Source: Paraburkholderia tropica (lineage in GTDB: Bacteria; Pseudomonadota; Gammaproteobacteria; Burkholderiales; Burkholderiaceae). From it: a DNA stretch of 64,000 bases. The notes under the pieces were generated by a model. The model saw nothing but the letters and a program-made list of their open reading frames with translations. It did not search any database and had not been told where the DNA came from. Positions 1 to 8,536 of this stretch are shown here, piece by piece. Numbering within the stretch: position 1 is the first letter of the stretch; every line of letters starts with the position of its first letter. Both the position numbers and the translations under genes were made by a program. The stretch spans positions 54,686 through 118,685 of the forward strand of contig NZ_CAJZAR010000048.1 in the NCBI RefSeq assembly GCF_914484835.1. Reading direction: 5' to 3'.

Positions 1-908
1 CCCACCTGTTTGTCGCGCGTGAAATGGCCGTTGTCGACGGCCACGCGGCTCGCGCCGATCGCCGCGCCGAACACGCTCGCGAGCCGCTCGAACGACGCGA
101 CGTCGCTCACGCCATTGCCCGCCGAGACGATAAAGTCGGCCTCCTCCAGCGCGACCTGCGCCGCGTCGATTTCCTCGATGCCGAGGTCGCGATACGGTTG
201 CGCGAGTTCGCTCGCCGGGCGAATGAAATCACCGGCCAGGCGCTCGCCCGCGCCGATGAAAGGCAGCTTGGCCTCCACCGCGTTCGGCGCGAGCAGGATC
301 ACGTCGGGCAAAGCGCGCGTGGCAAATGCACGCCTCGCCTGCTCGTAGACGCCAACCTGTTTTGCGTCGATCTCCACCACGTGCGTGGCGACGCTCGCGC
401 CCGTCGAGGCGGCATAACGGCGGCCGAGATCGCCGTCGCCGCTTGCGTTGTCGGGCAGCAGCACGTGGCGCGGCGCGAGCGCCGCCGCGCACGCCTGCAA
501 CGCGCGCAATTCGCTTTCCGGCGCAAAGGTTCGGCGATCGTAATCGGGCAATTCGATCAGCTTGTCCACGCCCAGTGCGGCCGCGTCGTCCTTGAGTTCA
601 CCGAACACCAGCAACGCGACCTCGGTCTGCCCGTCTGCGAGCAGCGCTGCGGCGGCGATGGCCTGGCATGCGTGATCGTCGAGCGCGCCGCGTTCCGTAT
701 GCGCCACGACCAACATCATTTGCTTCGGATCACTGATCGTCCTGCGCGGTTTCGTTGCGCTGCCGTGAGCGCGATGCGCGCTCCATTGCACATCATCGGT
801 ATTCGCACCGCCGGTCTCGCCGAGCGTGATCCGACGCAGCCCCGCTGCCGTCACGATAAAAGGGCGGCGCGGATCGATCCGCTTGATTGCATTCGTCATT
901 GCATTCAT
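1..908 (-). CDS. etfA: Electron transfer flavoprotein alpha subunit of the dimethylglycine demethylase system (partial)
   Basis: Minus-strand frame open from 908 through the window's left edge, so the C-terminus is missing. The visible 302 residues end in an EtfA-type segment (FIVSAGNGV, then SRVAVDNG and KQVG) that begins the FAD-binding domain. The N-terminal part matches the adenosine-phosphate-binding ETF fold. Start chosen at the first ATG (908), with GGAG eight bases upstream; ATG 899 is in frame and possible. It lies 4 bp after dgcB, so it is in the same operon. By family knowledge it would carry electrons from DgcAB to ETF:quinone oxidoreductase. The order dgcA-dgcB-etfA matches the Pseudomonas glycine betaine locus; etfB would be expected just outside the window. 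I infer a dedicated rather than housekeeping ETF from the context. Confidence 0.88.
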   Translation of the reverse strand, partial: MNAMTNAIKRIDPRRPFIVTAAGLRRITLGETGGANTDDVQWSAHRAHGSATKPRRTISDPKQMMLVVAHTERGALDDHACQAIAAAALLADGQTEVALLVFGELKDDAAALGVDKLIELPDYDRRTFAPESELRALQACAAALAPRHVLLPDNASGDGDLGRRYAASTGASVATHVVEIDAKQVGVYEQARRAFATRALPDVILLAPNAVEAKLPFIGAGERLAGDFIRPASELAQPYRDLGIEEIDAAQVALEEADFIVSAGNGVSDVASFERLASVFGAAIGASRVAVDNGHFTRDKQV

Positions 909-912
909 CGAT

Positions 913-2841
913 TCACTCCAGCGAAGCAGCCACAAGCTCGGCCACGTCGAGCACTTCGGCGCGCGGCCCCACGACGCCTTCGAGCATCGCCGTGCAGTTC
1001 GGGCACGCCACGGCGACCACTTCCGCGCCCACGGCGCGCGCGTCGGCCATGCGGATATCGGGAATGCGCTGCTTGCCCGGAATATCGGTCAGCGGCGCGC
1101 CGCCGCCACCGCCGCAACACCGTCCACGCATGCCGTTGCGCTCCATTTCCACGACCTGAATGCCGATGGTCTTGAGCAGCTTGCGCGGCGCGTCGATCTC
1201 GCCGTTGTAGCGGCCCAAGTAGCAGGGATCGTGATAGGTGGTGCGCTTGTCGCGCAGCGCTTCGGCGGCCTTCGGCGCGATGCGTCCGCTCGCCGCCAGT
1301 TCCGCGAGCAAGGTCGTGTGATGCAGCACCTCGTAGCGCGCGCCCAATGCGCGATACTCATTGCGCAGGCTGTGCATCACATGCGGATCGGCAGTGACGA
1401 TGCGCGCGAAACTCAACGTCGCGAGCGTGCGCATCATCTGCTGCGCCATGTGCTGGAACGTGGCTTCGTCACCGAGACGGCGCGCGACGTCGCCGGTATC
1501 CGCTTCCTGCGCGCCGAGCACGGCGTAATTCAAACCCGCCTTGTTCAGCACTTTGACGAGCGCGCGCAGCGTGCGTTGATAACGCATATCGAACGCGCCT
1601 TCGCCCGCAACGAGCAGCACGTCGACACGCTTGCCCGGCTGCGCAATCGGTGCATTCAGATCCACCGACCAGTCATAACGCGCCGCCTTGTCGTAGCCGC
1701 CCGCCGTCCCCGTTTCGCGCAGATTCGCGAGCACTTCCGGGCCTTTGCCTGGCACCGTGCCATGCACGAGCGTCTGATTGCGGCGCATATCGACGATCGC
1801 ATCGACGTGCTCGATCAGCATCGGGCACTCCTGCACGCAGGCGCGGCACGTGGTGCACGACCACAGCGTCTGCGCCTCGATCAAGCCGGAAACAATCGGC
1901 CCCTCCGGCGTGCCACGATGTTGTCCCACAGGAATGCCAGGCGTCGGGCTGCCCGCATACGCGGCATCCGTTCCGCCCGCCATGCCGACCACGAGATCCT
2001 GAATCAGCTTCTTCGGATTAAGCGGCTGACCGGCTGCGAACGCGGGACACGCGGCCTCGCATTTACCGCACTGCACGCAGGCGTCGAAACTCAGCAATTG
2101 ATTCCAGCGAAACTCCACCGCTTTCGCAACGCCATATTCCTGCTGCTGCTCGACATCGGCGAGTTTCAGCGCGGTGGGCGGCGTGGCGGTGCCATTGCCC
2201 GTCCAGCTTTCACGCGTCGCGGCAAAGCGCTCCTGACGCGGATGAAACGCGAGGTGCAGCAAGCCCGCCACCGCGTGCTTCATCGGGCCGCCTTTCGCCG
2301 CGCCGAACGTCATCGCGAAGGCACCCACGGCGATCAGCGCGGCGCACAACACTGCGAAGCCGCCCGACATCGCGCTGGCAGGGATCAGTGTGAACAACGC
2401 CACGCCCAGCGCGAACGAACCGAGCAGCCACGGCAGCGCATTCCACGGACCGCGCGAGAGCCGCGCGGGCACCTGCTTCGCATGACGGCGACGCCACACG
2501 AACACCACGCCGATCAGCATCGCCAACGCCGCGAGAAAGATCAGCTTGTCGAGCCACGGCGAGTAGATGGCCAGCCCATAGTTGATGAACACGAGCGCAA
2601 GCGCCGCAATCGCGCCGCCCGCCGTCGCGACGTGCGTTTTGGCGATATACGGATCGCGCGCAACCACGTGATGCAAGTCGACAAAATATCGCTTCGGAAT
2701 GCTGAACAGCTTGTCGATGCCAGTGGACGAAGACGCCGCTGCGCGTCCCACCCGCCAGTATGAGGCGCGCTTGGCGACCGCGAACGCCAGCCCCGCCATC
2801 GACAGCCACAGCAGCGCGGTAATCAGCCAGGTCGGATTCAT
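913..2841 (-). CDS. dgcB: Dimethylglycine demethylase Fe-S/membrane subunit DgcB
   Basis: 642 residues. Several hydrophobic segments lie between residues 1 and 175 (roughly 5-23, 76-92, 98-116, 140-175), so the protein is membrane anchored. Two ferredoxin-type 4Fe-4S motifs follow: C255/C258/C261/C265 and C329/C332/C335/C339. The C-terminal half carries cysteine-rich CCG-type motifs (YHDPCYLGR; CCGGGGGAP from residue 575; ACPNC). This heterodisulfide-reductase-like layout is that of DgcB, which passes electrons from the flavoprotein DgcA toward ETF or quinone during oxidative demethylation of dimethylglycine to sarcosine. It starts 3 bp after dgcA. DgcB assignment rests on synteny plus architecture; the domain set alone would only say '(Fe-S)-binding oxidoreductase'. 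Confidence 0.9.
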   Translation of the reverse strand: MNPTWLITALLWLSMAGLAFAVAKRASYWRVGRAAASSSTGIDKLFSIPKRYFVDLHHVVARDPYIAKTHVATAGGAIAALALVFINYGLAIYSPWLDKLIFLAALAMLIGVVFVWRRRHAKQVPARLSRGPWNALPWLLGSFALGVALFTLIPASAMSGGFAVLCAALIAVGAFAMTFGAAKGGPMKHAVAGLLHLAFHPRQERFAATRESWTGNGTATPPTALKLADVEQQQEYGVAKAVEFRWNQLLSFDACVQCGKCEAACPAFAAGQPLNPKKLIQDLVVGMAGGTDAAYAGSPTPGIPVGQHRGTPEGPIVSGLIEAQTLWSCTTCRACVQECPMLIEHVDAIVDMRRNQTLVHGTVPGKGPEVLANLRETGTAGGYDKAARYDWSVDLNAPIAQPGKRVDVLLVAGEGAFDMRYQRTLRALVKVLNKAGLNYAVLGAQEADTGDVARRLGDEATFQHMAQQMMRTLATLSFARIVTADPHVMHSLRNEYRALGARYEVLHHTTLLAELAASGRIAPKAAEALRDKRTTYHDPCYLGRYNGEIDAPRKLLKTIGIQVVEMERNGMRGRCCGGGGGAPLTDIPGKQRIPDIRMADARAVGAEVVAVACPNCTAMLEGVVGPRAEVLDVAELVAASLE

Positions 2842-2844
2842 GGA

Positions 2845-4908
2845 TCAGAAGTCCTTCGCGAGCCGCAGCGCGTCGTAAATCGCGCCGTGGATGTTGTGCA
2901 TCGAAATGCAGTCGCCTACGCGAAACAGCAGAAAGCGGCCATTGCCCAGTTCTTCGGCAAGCGAGGGCTGCGGCTCGGCGGCGAACAGCTTGTGCACGTC
3001 CACCTGGCCGCGATTGAGCGACTCCGTCTTGAGCGTCCAGTAGAGCGCGTCGTTCGGCGTGCTGCCGTTTTCGATCACGACCTGATCGACGGCACGCTCC
3101 TCCTGCTCCTCCGTATATTCATTGCGCAGCACGGCGATCTTCTTGCCGTCCTCCTCGTACACGCGATCGAGCCAGTAATTCGGCGTATGAATCACGCCCT
3201 GCGCGTAGAGGCGCCGATAGAAAATCGGGAACGTCGTGCCGCCCACGTCGTCGGCCACTTTCACATCGGGCGTCACGATTTCCACCTTCGAGCCGCGGCT
3301 CGAAATGAAATCGGCCACGCCCGCGCCCGCATGCGTGCTCACGCCGTCGTAGACCAGCACATTCTGCTTCGGCTCCACGCGGCCCGAGAGAATGTCCCAC
3401 GAACTCACGGCAAGCCCCTCTTCCACGCCCCACGCGGGCACCTGCTGCGTGAACGCCGAACCGCCGGTCGCGAGCACGATGATGTCGGGCTTCTCGGCGA
3501 GAATGGTCTTCTCGTCGGCGGCCACACCGAGACGGCGATCGACGCCGATGCGCTTCGTTTCCATATCGAACCAGCGCACGATGCCCGCCATCTGCTCGCG
3601 CTGCGGCGCCTTGGCCGCGAGCAGAATCTGCCCGCCCACAGCGTCGCTCTTTTCGAACAGCACGACGTCGTGACCGCGCAGACGCGCCACGCGCGCCGCT
3701 TCGAGGCCCGCCGGACCGGCGCCCACCACGACCACCTTGCGCTTCGGTCCGCGCGATTTTTCGATCACGTGCGGCATGGTTGCTTCGCGCGACGTCGCGG
3801 CGTTCTGCACACACAGCACGTCGAGGCCGTTGTACTGGCGGTCGATACAATAATTCGCACCCACGCACTGCTTGATTTCATCTTCGCGGCCATCGCGAAT
3901 CTTGATCACCATATGCGGGTCGGCGATCTGCGCGCGCGTCATGCCCACGAGATCGACCATGCCGTTCGCGAGCAAGCGCTCGGCCTGCCCTGCATCGCGA
4001 ATGCTCTGCGCGTGCATGACCGGCAGATTCACCACCGACTTGATGCCCGCCGCGAGATGCACGAACGGCTCGGGCGGCAGCGCCATCGGCGGCATGCAAT
4101 TGGCGAGCGTATTGTGCGTATCCGCGCCCGAACCGATCACGCCGATGTAATCGATCAAACCGGTTTCCGCCATCGCCTGCGCGATCTCTTTCAATTGCTC
4201 GTGATCGAGGCCGTCTTCGTGGAATTCGTCGCCGCACATGCGCAGGCCGACGCAAAAGTCCTTGCCGACCGCTTCACGCACCGCTTCGAGCACTTCCACG
4301 CCGAAACGCAATCGGTTCTTCAGCGAGCCGCCCCATTCGTCGGTGCGAAAGTTGGTGCGCGGACTCCAGAACTGGTCGATCAAATGCTGATGCGCGGCGG
4401 AGATTTCAATGCCGTCCATGCCCGCGTCTTTCACGCGTTTCGCCGCCGCCGCGAAGTCGCCGATAATGCGGCGGATTTCCTCCACCTCGATGATCTTCGC
4501 ATTGCCGCGATGCACCGGCTCGCGCACGCCCGACGGCGTCATCAGATGTGGCCAATGCTCGCCATGAAATGCCGAACGGCGTCCCATATGCGTGGCCTGA
4601 ATCATGATCTTCGCGCCGTGCCGATGCATGGCTTCCGCGAGACGCGCGAGCGGATCGACGATCTTGTCGGTCGAGAGATTCACCGATTTCCACCAGCCTT
4701 GCGGACTGTCGATCGACACCGGACTCGACCCGCCGCACACCGCGAGGCCGACGCCGCCCTTGGCCTTCTCCTCGTAATAGCGGATATAGCGGTCGCCCGG
4801 CAGCCCGCCCGGCTCGGCATACACCTCGGCGTGGGCGGTACTCACGATGCGGTTGCGCAGCGTGAGTTGATTGAGCGTCAAGGGTTTGAACAAGTGTGGA
4901 TAGCGCAT
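2845..4908 (-). CDS. dgcA: Dimethylglycine demethylase flavoprotein subunit DgcA
   Basis: 687 residues in the trimethylamine dehydrogenase / 2,4-dienoyl-CoA reductase layout. An old-yellow-enzyme TIM barrel comes first (about 1-340; FMN and active-site region AAHQHLIDQF, then GGSLKNRLRF). It is followed by a dinucleotide-binding domain opening with VVVVGAGPAGLE near residue 394. The linker that normally holds a 4Fe-4S cluster reads C348-x2-A351-x2-C354-x11-C366, so the second cluster cysteine is replaced by alanine. Role by family and synteny: oxidative N-demethylation of dimethylglycine to sarcosine, releasing formaldehyde, with DgcB as electron partner. The neighbouring DUF5943 gene, dipeptidase homologue, dgcB and etfA reproduce the Pseudomonas order. 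Other N-methylproline-type demethylases share this fold, so substrate is inferred. Confidence 0.9.
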   Translation of the reverse strand: MRYPHLFKPLTLNQLTLRNRIVSTAHAEVYAEPGGLPGDRYIRYYEEKAKGGVGLAVCGGSSPVSIDSPQGWWKSVNLSTDKIVDPLARLAEAMHRHGAKIMIQATHMGRRSAFHGEHWPHLMTPSGVREPVHRGNAKIIEVEEIRRIIGDFAAAAKRVKDAGMDGIEISAAHQHLIDQFWSPRTNFRTDEWGGSLKNRLRFGVEVLEAVREAVGKDFCVGLRMCGDEFHEDGLDHEQLKEIAQAMAETGLIDYIGVIGSGADTHNTLANCMPPMALPPEPFVHLAAGIKSVVNLPVMHAQSIRDAGQAERLLANGMVDLVGMTRAQIADPHMVIKIRDGREDEIKQCVGANYCIDRQYNGLDVLCVQNAATSREATMPHVIEKSRGPKRKVVVVGAGPAGLEAARVARLRGHDVVLFEKSDAVGGQILLAAKAPQREQMAGIVRWFDMETKRIGVDRRLGVAADEKTILAEKPDIIVLATGGSAFTQQVPAWGVEEGLAVSSWDILSGRVEPKQNVLVYDGVSTHAGAGVADFISSRGSKVEIVTPDVKVADDVGGTTFPIFYRRLYAQGVIHTPNYWLDRVYEEDGKKIAVLRNEYTEEQEERAVDQVVIENGSTPNDALYWTLKTESLNRGQVDVHKLFAAEPQPSLAEELGNGRFLLFRVGDCISMHNIHGAIYDALRLAKDF

Positions 4909-4999
4909 CGCTGACGGCCTCGGGTATTCGCGTAATTCGTCGTGTATGTCGTAATGCAGGGACTTTTATACAGCGGATGATTCGGTCGCGCGGAATGCG

Positions 5000-5533
5000 T
5001 CAGGCCGCGATCGGCGACACTTCGAAAACACAATGCGCATGACCTTCCGCCGCGCATTGCACTTCTTTCGATTGCGCGCGCGGCGCATGCGTGCCCTGGC
5101 CCGCTGTGTCGTTCACCCAGTCCATCGCGCCCGCGAACCAACCGGCGAACATGTAGCAGAGCTTGCCGTGCTTGCCCGGCTGCGCAAGCACGAACGACGA
5201 ATGACGCAATTCGATACGCGCGCGCGCCGTCGCCGGATCGGCTTCGACAATCGTGAAGAGACCCCAGCCGCGCTGAGAAAGGCGCTTCAGATAATGCTCG
5301 AATACCGCCATGCCGCTCATGCCGTGCTTCTCGGCTTCCTTCGCGCACCAGTGATACGCGGATTTATAACCGGCCTTGTAAAGAATCTCCGCGTAAGTCT
5401 CGCGGCCCAACGCCTCTTCGACAGCAGTGTGATTGTTGGTGAAGAAGTGACGCGGCACATAGAGCATCGGCAGGGCGTCGGTCGTCCAGACGCCAGTATT
5501 CGCATCGACGTCGATCGGCAGTTGCGGTTGCAT
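5000..5533 (-). CDS. DUF5943 / V4R-domain protein of the dgc operon
   Basis: 177 residues from the ATG at 5533 (MQPQLPIDVDAN); the open frame extends upstream but the extension looks non-coding. The C-terminal half resembles V4R (4-vinyl reductase-like) small-molecule-binding domains: RIELRHSSFV, then CYMFAGWFAGAMDW and, near the end, CAAEGHAHCVFEV. The two terminal cysteines and a histidine could bind a ligand or metal, but that is inference. It sits between the dipeptidase homologue and dgcA, as the equivalent DUF5943 gene does in Pseudomonas. There is no signal peptide or membrane segment, so it is probably cytosolic. No biochemical function is known to me; a sensor or accessory role in betaine catabolism is a guess from context. 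Confidence 0.8.
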   Translation of the reverse strand: MQPQLPIDVDANTGVWTTDALPMLYVPRHFFTNNHTAVEEALGRETYAEILYKAGYKSAYHWCAKEAEKHGMSGMAVFEHYLKRLSQRGWGLFTIVEADPATARARIELRHSSFVLAQPGKHGKLCYMFAGWFAGAMDWVNDTAGQGTHAPRAQSKEVQCAAEGHAHCVFEVSPIAA

Positions 5534-5688
5534 GTCGTGGGGCTCCAGATCAAGCGTGTTATAGGTTTGCTGCGATGCGGATGCCGTTTGCAAACGGCAT
5601 CCGCCCATCGGGTTTCGGAATGGCGATTTTTATATTGAGTGGTATCGATTCTTGCGCGATGAATCACGTGAAATGCATCACGTCAAAA

Positions 5689-6660
5689 TCACGCGCCCCA
5701 GACGTCGCGGAATACGCGCACCCAGTTTTCGCCCATGATTTTGCGGATGCGCGATTCTTTCCATCCCGCGCGTTCCATCGCGGCCGTGAGGTTCGGAAAT
5801 TCGCCGATCGTGCGAATGCCTTCGGGATTCACGACCTTGCCGAAATTCGTCAGGCGGCGATAACGGCCCTTGTCGTGCGTGAGCCAGTCGAAGAAGTCCA
5901 CGCTGTAACCTTGCGTGAAGTCGGTTCCGATACCGACCGAATCCTCGCCGATCAGATTCACCACGTAGTCGATCGCTTCGATATAGTCTTCGACGCTCGC
6001 GTCGATGCCGCGCTTGAGGAACGGCGCGAACATCGTCACGCCGACGAACCCGCCCGCGTCGGCGATTTCCTTGAGCTGCGCGTCGCTCTTGTTGCGCGGA
6101 TGTTCCTTGAGGCCGGAAGGCAGGCAGTGCGAATAGCACACGGGCTTCTTCGAAAACGCGATCGCCTCCGAAGACGTATTGCCGCCCACGTGCGAAAGAT
6201 CGACCATGATCCCCACACGATTCATTTCCGTGATCACTTCGCGGCCGAAATCGGACAGGCCGCCGTCGCGTTCATAACAACCGGTGCCCACGAGATTTTG
6301 CGTGTTGTAGCAAAGCTGCACCACACGCACGCCCATATCGGCGAAGGCTTCGATATAGCCGATGTTGTCTTCGAACGCGTGCGCGTTCTGGAAGCCGAGA
6401 ATCACACCCGTGCGGCTTTCCTTTTTCGCGCGCTGGATGTCGTCGGTCGTGCGCACGAGCGTGAGCAATTCGCTGTTGTCGCGAATCTGCTGTTTCATCT
6501 GCGCGATGTTATCGACGGTCTTCGTGAAGCTCTCCCACACGGACACCGTGCAGTTCGCCGCGGTAATCCCGCCTTTGCGCATGTCCTCGAATACCGAGCG
6601 GTCGAACTTCGAAATGTTCAGACCATCGATGATGATGCTGTTTTCGTGCAGGTTGCTCAT
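5689..6660 (-). CDS. Membrane-dipeptidase (M19) family protein of the dgc operon, probably not a canonical dipeptidase
   Basis: 323 residues, full length for renal-dipeptidase-type proteins. Start ATG 6660 has GGAG about seven bases upstream. The TIM-barrel amidohydrolase signatures DLSHVG, YSHCLPSGLKEHPRN and GIGTDFTQG are present. The N-terminal metal motif that normally reads DGHxD is here IDGLNIS, so both metal ligands are missing (Leu14 and Ile16 in their places). The usual bridging-glutamate region reads GFQNAHAFED. It is the first gene of the dgc operon and occupies the same place as its homologue in Pseudomonas. I infer a cytosolic hydrolase or lyase acting on a betaine-derived compound, or a non-catalytic role; dipeptide hydrolysis is unlikely with this metal site. 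Confidence 0.85.
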   Translation of the reverse strand: MSNLHENSIIIDGLNISKFDRSVFEDMRKGGITAANCTVSVWESFTKTVDNIAQMKQQIRDNSELLTLVRTTDDIQRAKKESRTGVILGFQNAHAFEDNIGYIEAFADMGVRVVQLCYNTQNLVGTGCYERDGGLSDFGREVITEMNRVGIMVDLSHVGGNTSSEAIAFSKKPVCYSHCLPSGLKEHPRNKSDAQLKEIADAGGFVGVTMFAPFLKRGIDASVEDYIEAIDYVVNLIGEDSVGIGTDFTQGYSVDFFDWLTHDKGRYRRLTNFGKVVNPEGIRTIGEFPNLTAAMERAGWKESRIRKIMGENWVRVFRDVWGA

Positions 6661-7410
6661 TGCCGACTCCGAAACGGGCGTGGGGATGTGAATGATTGGG
6701 TGCTACGCGTGATGCGCTTTATGCGTACGTGCCGACCGGGAAGCGCTGGCCGAGCACGAATTCGGATTCTTCAGACGATCGATGGCGAGCGTTTCGATTT
6801 CGTCTGCGCATTCGCTGCCGCGCACTGCGGCGTCGCGCTGAGCGAGCGTCTTCGAGAAGAACGATTCCGTGTTCGACATAAGGCGTCCGTGACGAATGGA
6901 AAGAATTGGCCGGTAACGCAGAAGGCCCGCCCCGCCTGGCTTAGCCGCCGTTGCGCAAGGTTCTGGCCGACGGCTCTATTCTTGTCGTTCGAATTCGGCG
7001 CCGATGTATGAATTCAGACGCGTTCTTTACCTTTTCCGCCATCCGCGTCCATTTTTCACAAGTAAGGCCGCAGGCGGTTCGAAGCGCGGGTGGAATCCGG
7101 AAGTGGACTTAAAGTGGATCGACACGCGTAGGTACCGATACGAGCGGCTATGCGGAATCGAATACTTCCCGATCCGAAACAAGTTTTTCATGCACCGCGC
7201 AAGGGCGATGTGGTTTTGATGGTGCACGCCGCCAGCAACCAGAGCAGCGCTGCACCAGCATTGCCGCACGCTCGTGTTTTTTGTGCAGCGCGGATTTTTG
7301 ACGTCGTGGACTTAGGGTTTTGCCGCATGGCACACTGCCCTTGCCCGATTCCAGAATTGCGGTAGCCTGGCCCGGGACCCCGGCCTTCTCAGGCTACCGA
7401 CTACAAAGGA
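6661..7410. promoter_or_regulatory. 750-bp divergent control region between the dgc operon and gbdR
   Basis: No gene could be supported here; the short open frames lack ribosome-binding sites and family resemblance. The region separates the minus-strand dgc operon from plus-strand gbdR, so it must carry both promoters. A direct repeat AGTGGA (7102-7107 and 7113-7118), spaced 11 bp start to start (about one helical turn), is the kind of double half-site that AraC-family regulators bind. I offer it as a candidate GbdR site only. Long 5' leaders on one or both genes are possible. Confidence 0.4.
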
Positions 7411-8445
7411 ATGGCCCCCCACATGTTGCCCGACCGCACAGCGTCGTTAGCGCACTTCGCGTTTATGCCGCTGCCCGACTTCACGATGATCGCGTTCACG
7501 AACGCCATCGAAGTGCTTCGCATGGCTAACTACCTGAGCGGGCAGCCACTTTACCGCTGGTCGATCATCAGCCCGGACGGCGGTCCGGTCGCATCGAGCA
7601 ACGGCCTGTCCATCGACACCGGCCCGGCCGAGTGCGTCGGACAGCCCGACATCGTCTTCGTCTGCGGCGGCATCGACGTGCAGCGCGCCACCACGGCCGC
7701 GCATCTCGCCGTGCTGCGCCGTTTCGCGCGCTCGGGCGTCGTGCTCGGCAGCCTGTGCACCGGCACTTACGCGCTCGCCAAGGCGGGCCTGCTTGCCGGC
7801 TATGCGTGCGCGATTCACTGGGAAAACATGTCGGCGCTGAAAGAGGAATTTCCGTCCACGCGCTTTCTCAAGGAACTGTTCGTGATCGATCGCGACCGCG
7901 TGACCTGCACCGGCGGCGTCGCGCCGCTCGACATGATGCTCAATCTGATCACCACGCGCGTGGGGACGGCGCGCGTCACGCAGATCGCCGAGCAGTTCGT
8001 GGTCGAGCACGTGCGCGACACCAGCGCGCAACAACGCATGCCGCTGGTCGCGCGGCTCGGTTCGGCGAACAAGTCGCTTTTCGAAGTCATCTCGCTCATG
8101 GAGAACAACATCGAGGAGCCGCTGTCACGCGAGGAACTCGCGCGGCTCGCGAATATGTCGCAACGTCAGTTGCAGCGGCTCTTTCATGAGCATCTGGGCA
8201 TGACGCCCACGCATTACTATCTGACCTTGCGCCTGCGCCGCGCACGCGAACTGCTGCTGCAAACCGATATGTCGATCATGCAGATTACGATGGCTTGCGG
8301 CTTTCAGTCGGCGTGTCATTTCAGCAAGAGCTATCGCGACGCATTCGGCAGCGCGCCCACCGCCGAGCGCCGCAAGCGCCTCGCGCCGCTATCCGGTGCC
8401 GATACGCCCAAGACCTTGCTGCCGATGCTCAGCGCGCACGTCTAA
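7411..8445 (+). CDS. gbdR: GlxA/AraC-family transcriptional activator of glycine betaine catabolism
   Basis: 344 residues. Residues about 12-195 form a DJ-1/PfpI-like (GlxA-type) domain with a nucleophile-elbow-like GSLCTGTYALAKAG segment. A two-helix-turn-helix AraC DNA-binding domain lies near 220-318 (LARLANMSQRQLQRLF and ITMACGFQSACHFSKSY). This is the architecture of GbdR, which in Pseudomonas senses betaine or dimethylglycine and activates gbc, dgc, sox and uptake genes. It is divergent from the dgc operon, close to its presumed targets. Start 7411 directly abuts AAAGGA; ATG 7423 (MLPDRTAS) has a more usual though longer spacing and is a real alternative. Confidence 0.88.
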   Translation: MAPHMLPDRTASLAHFAFMPLPDFTMIAFTNAIEVLRMANYLSGQPLYRWSIISPDGGPVASSNGLSIDTGPAECVGQPDIVFVCGGIDVQRATTAAHLAVLRRFARSGVVLGSLCTGTYALAKAGLLAGYACAIHWENMSALKEEFPSTRFLKELFVIDRDRVTCTGGVAPLDMMLNLITTRVGTARVTQIAEQFVVEHVRDTSAQQRMPLVARLGSANKSLFEVISLMENNIEEPLSREELARLANMSQRQLQRLFHEHLGMTPTHYYLTLRLRRARELLLQTDMSIMQITMACGFQSACHFSKSYRDAFGSAPTAERRKRLAPLSGADTPKTLLPMLSAHV

Positions 8446-8481
8446 CGCTTTAACGCTCTAACGCTTTGAAGCAACGCCATT

Positions 8482-8515
8482 CGGGCGACCGGCTCACACC
8501 GGTCGCCCGCTTTTT
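8482..8515 (+). terminator. Rho-independent terminator of gbdR
   Basis: Perfect 11-bp stem (8482-8492 with 8499-8509), 6-base loop, then C and five T. It lies 37 bp past the gbdR stop and just before the convergent fdhA stop. Three imperfect copies of TAACGCT (from 8443) precede it. Confidence 0.9.
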
Positions 8516-8536
8516 CATCGCATCGATCTTGATTGA

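Noticed and set aside
826..2763. 645-residue plus-strand open frame opposite dgcB
   Set aside because: Arg/His/Ala-rich translation with no family motifs; the minus strand encodes a clear DgcB. High-GC antisense frames of this kind recur opposite most genes here.
2887..4914. 675-residue plus-strand open frame opposite dgcA
   Set aside because: No motif or ribosome-binding site; dgcA on the other strand has full domain support.
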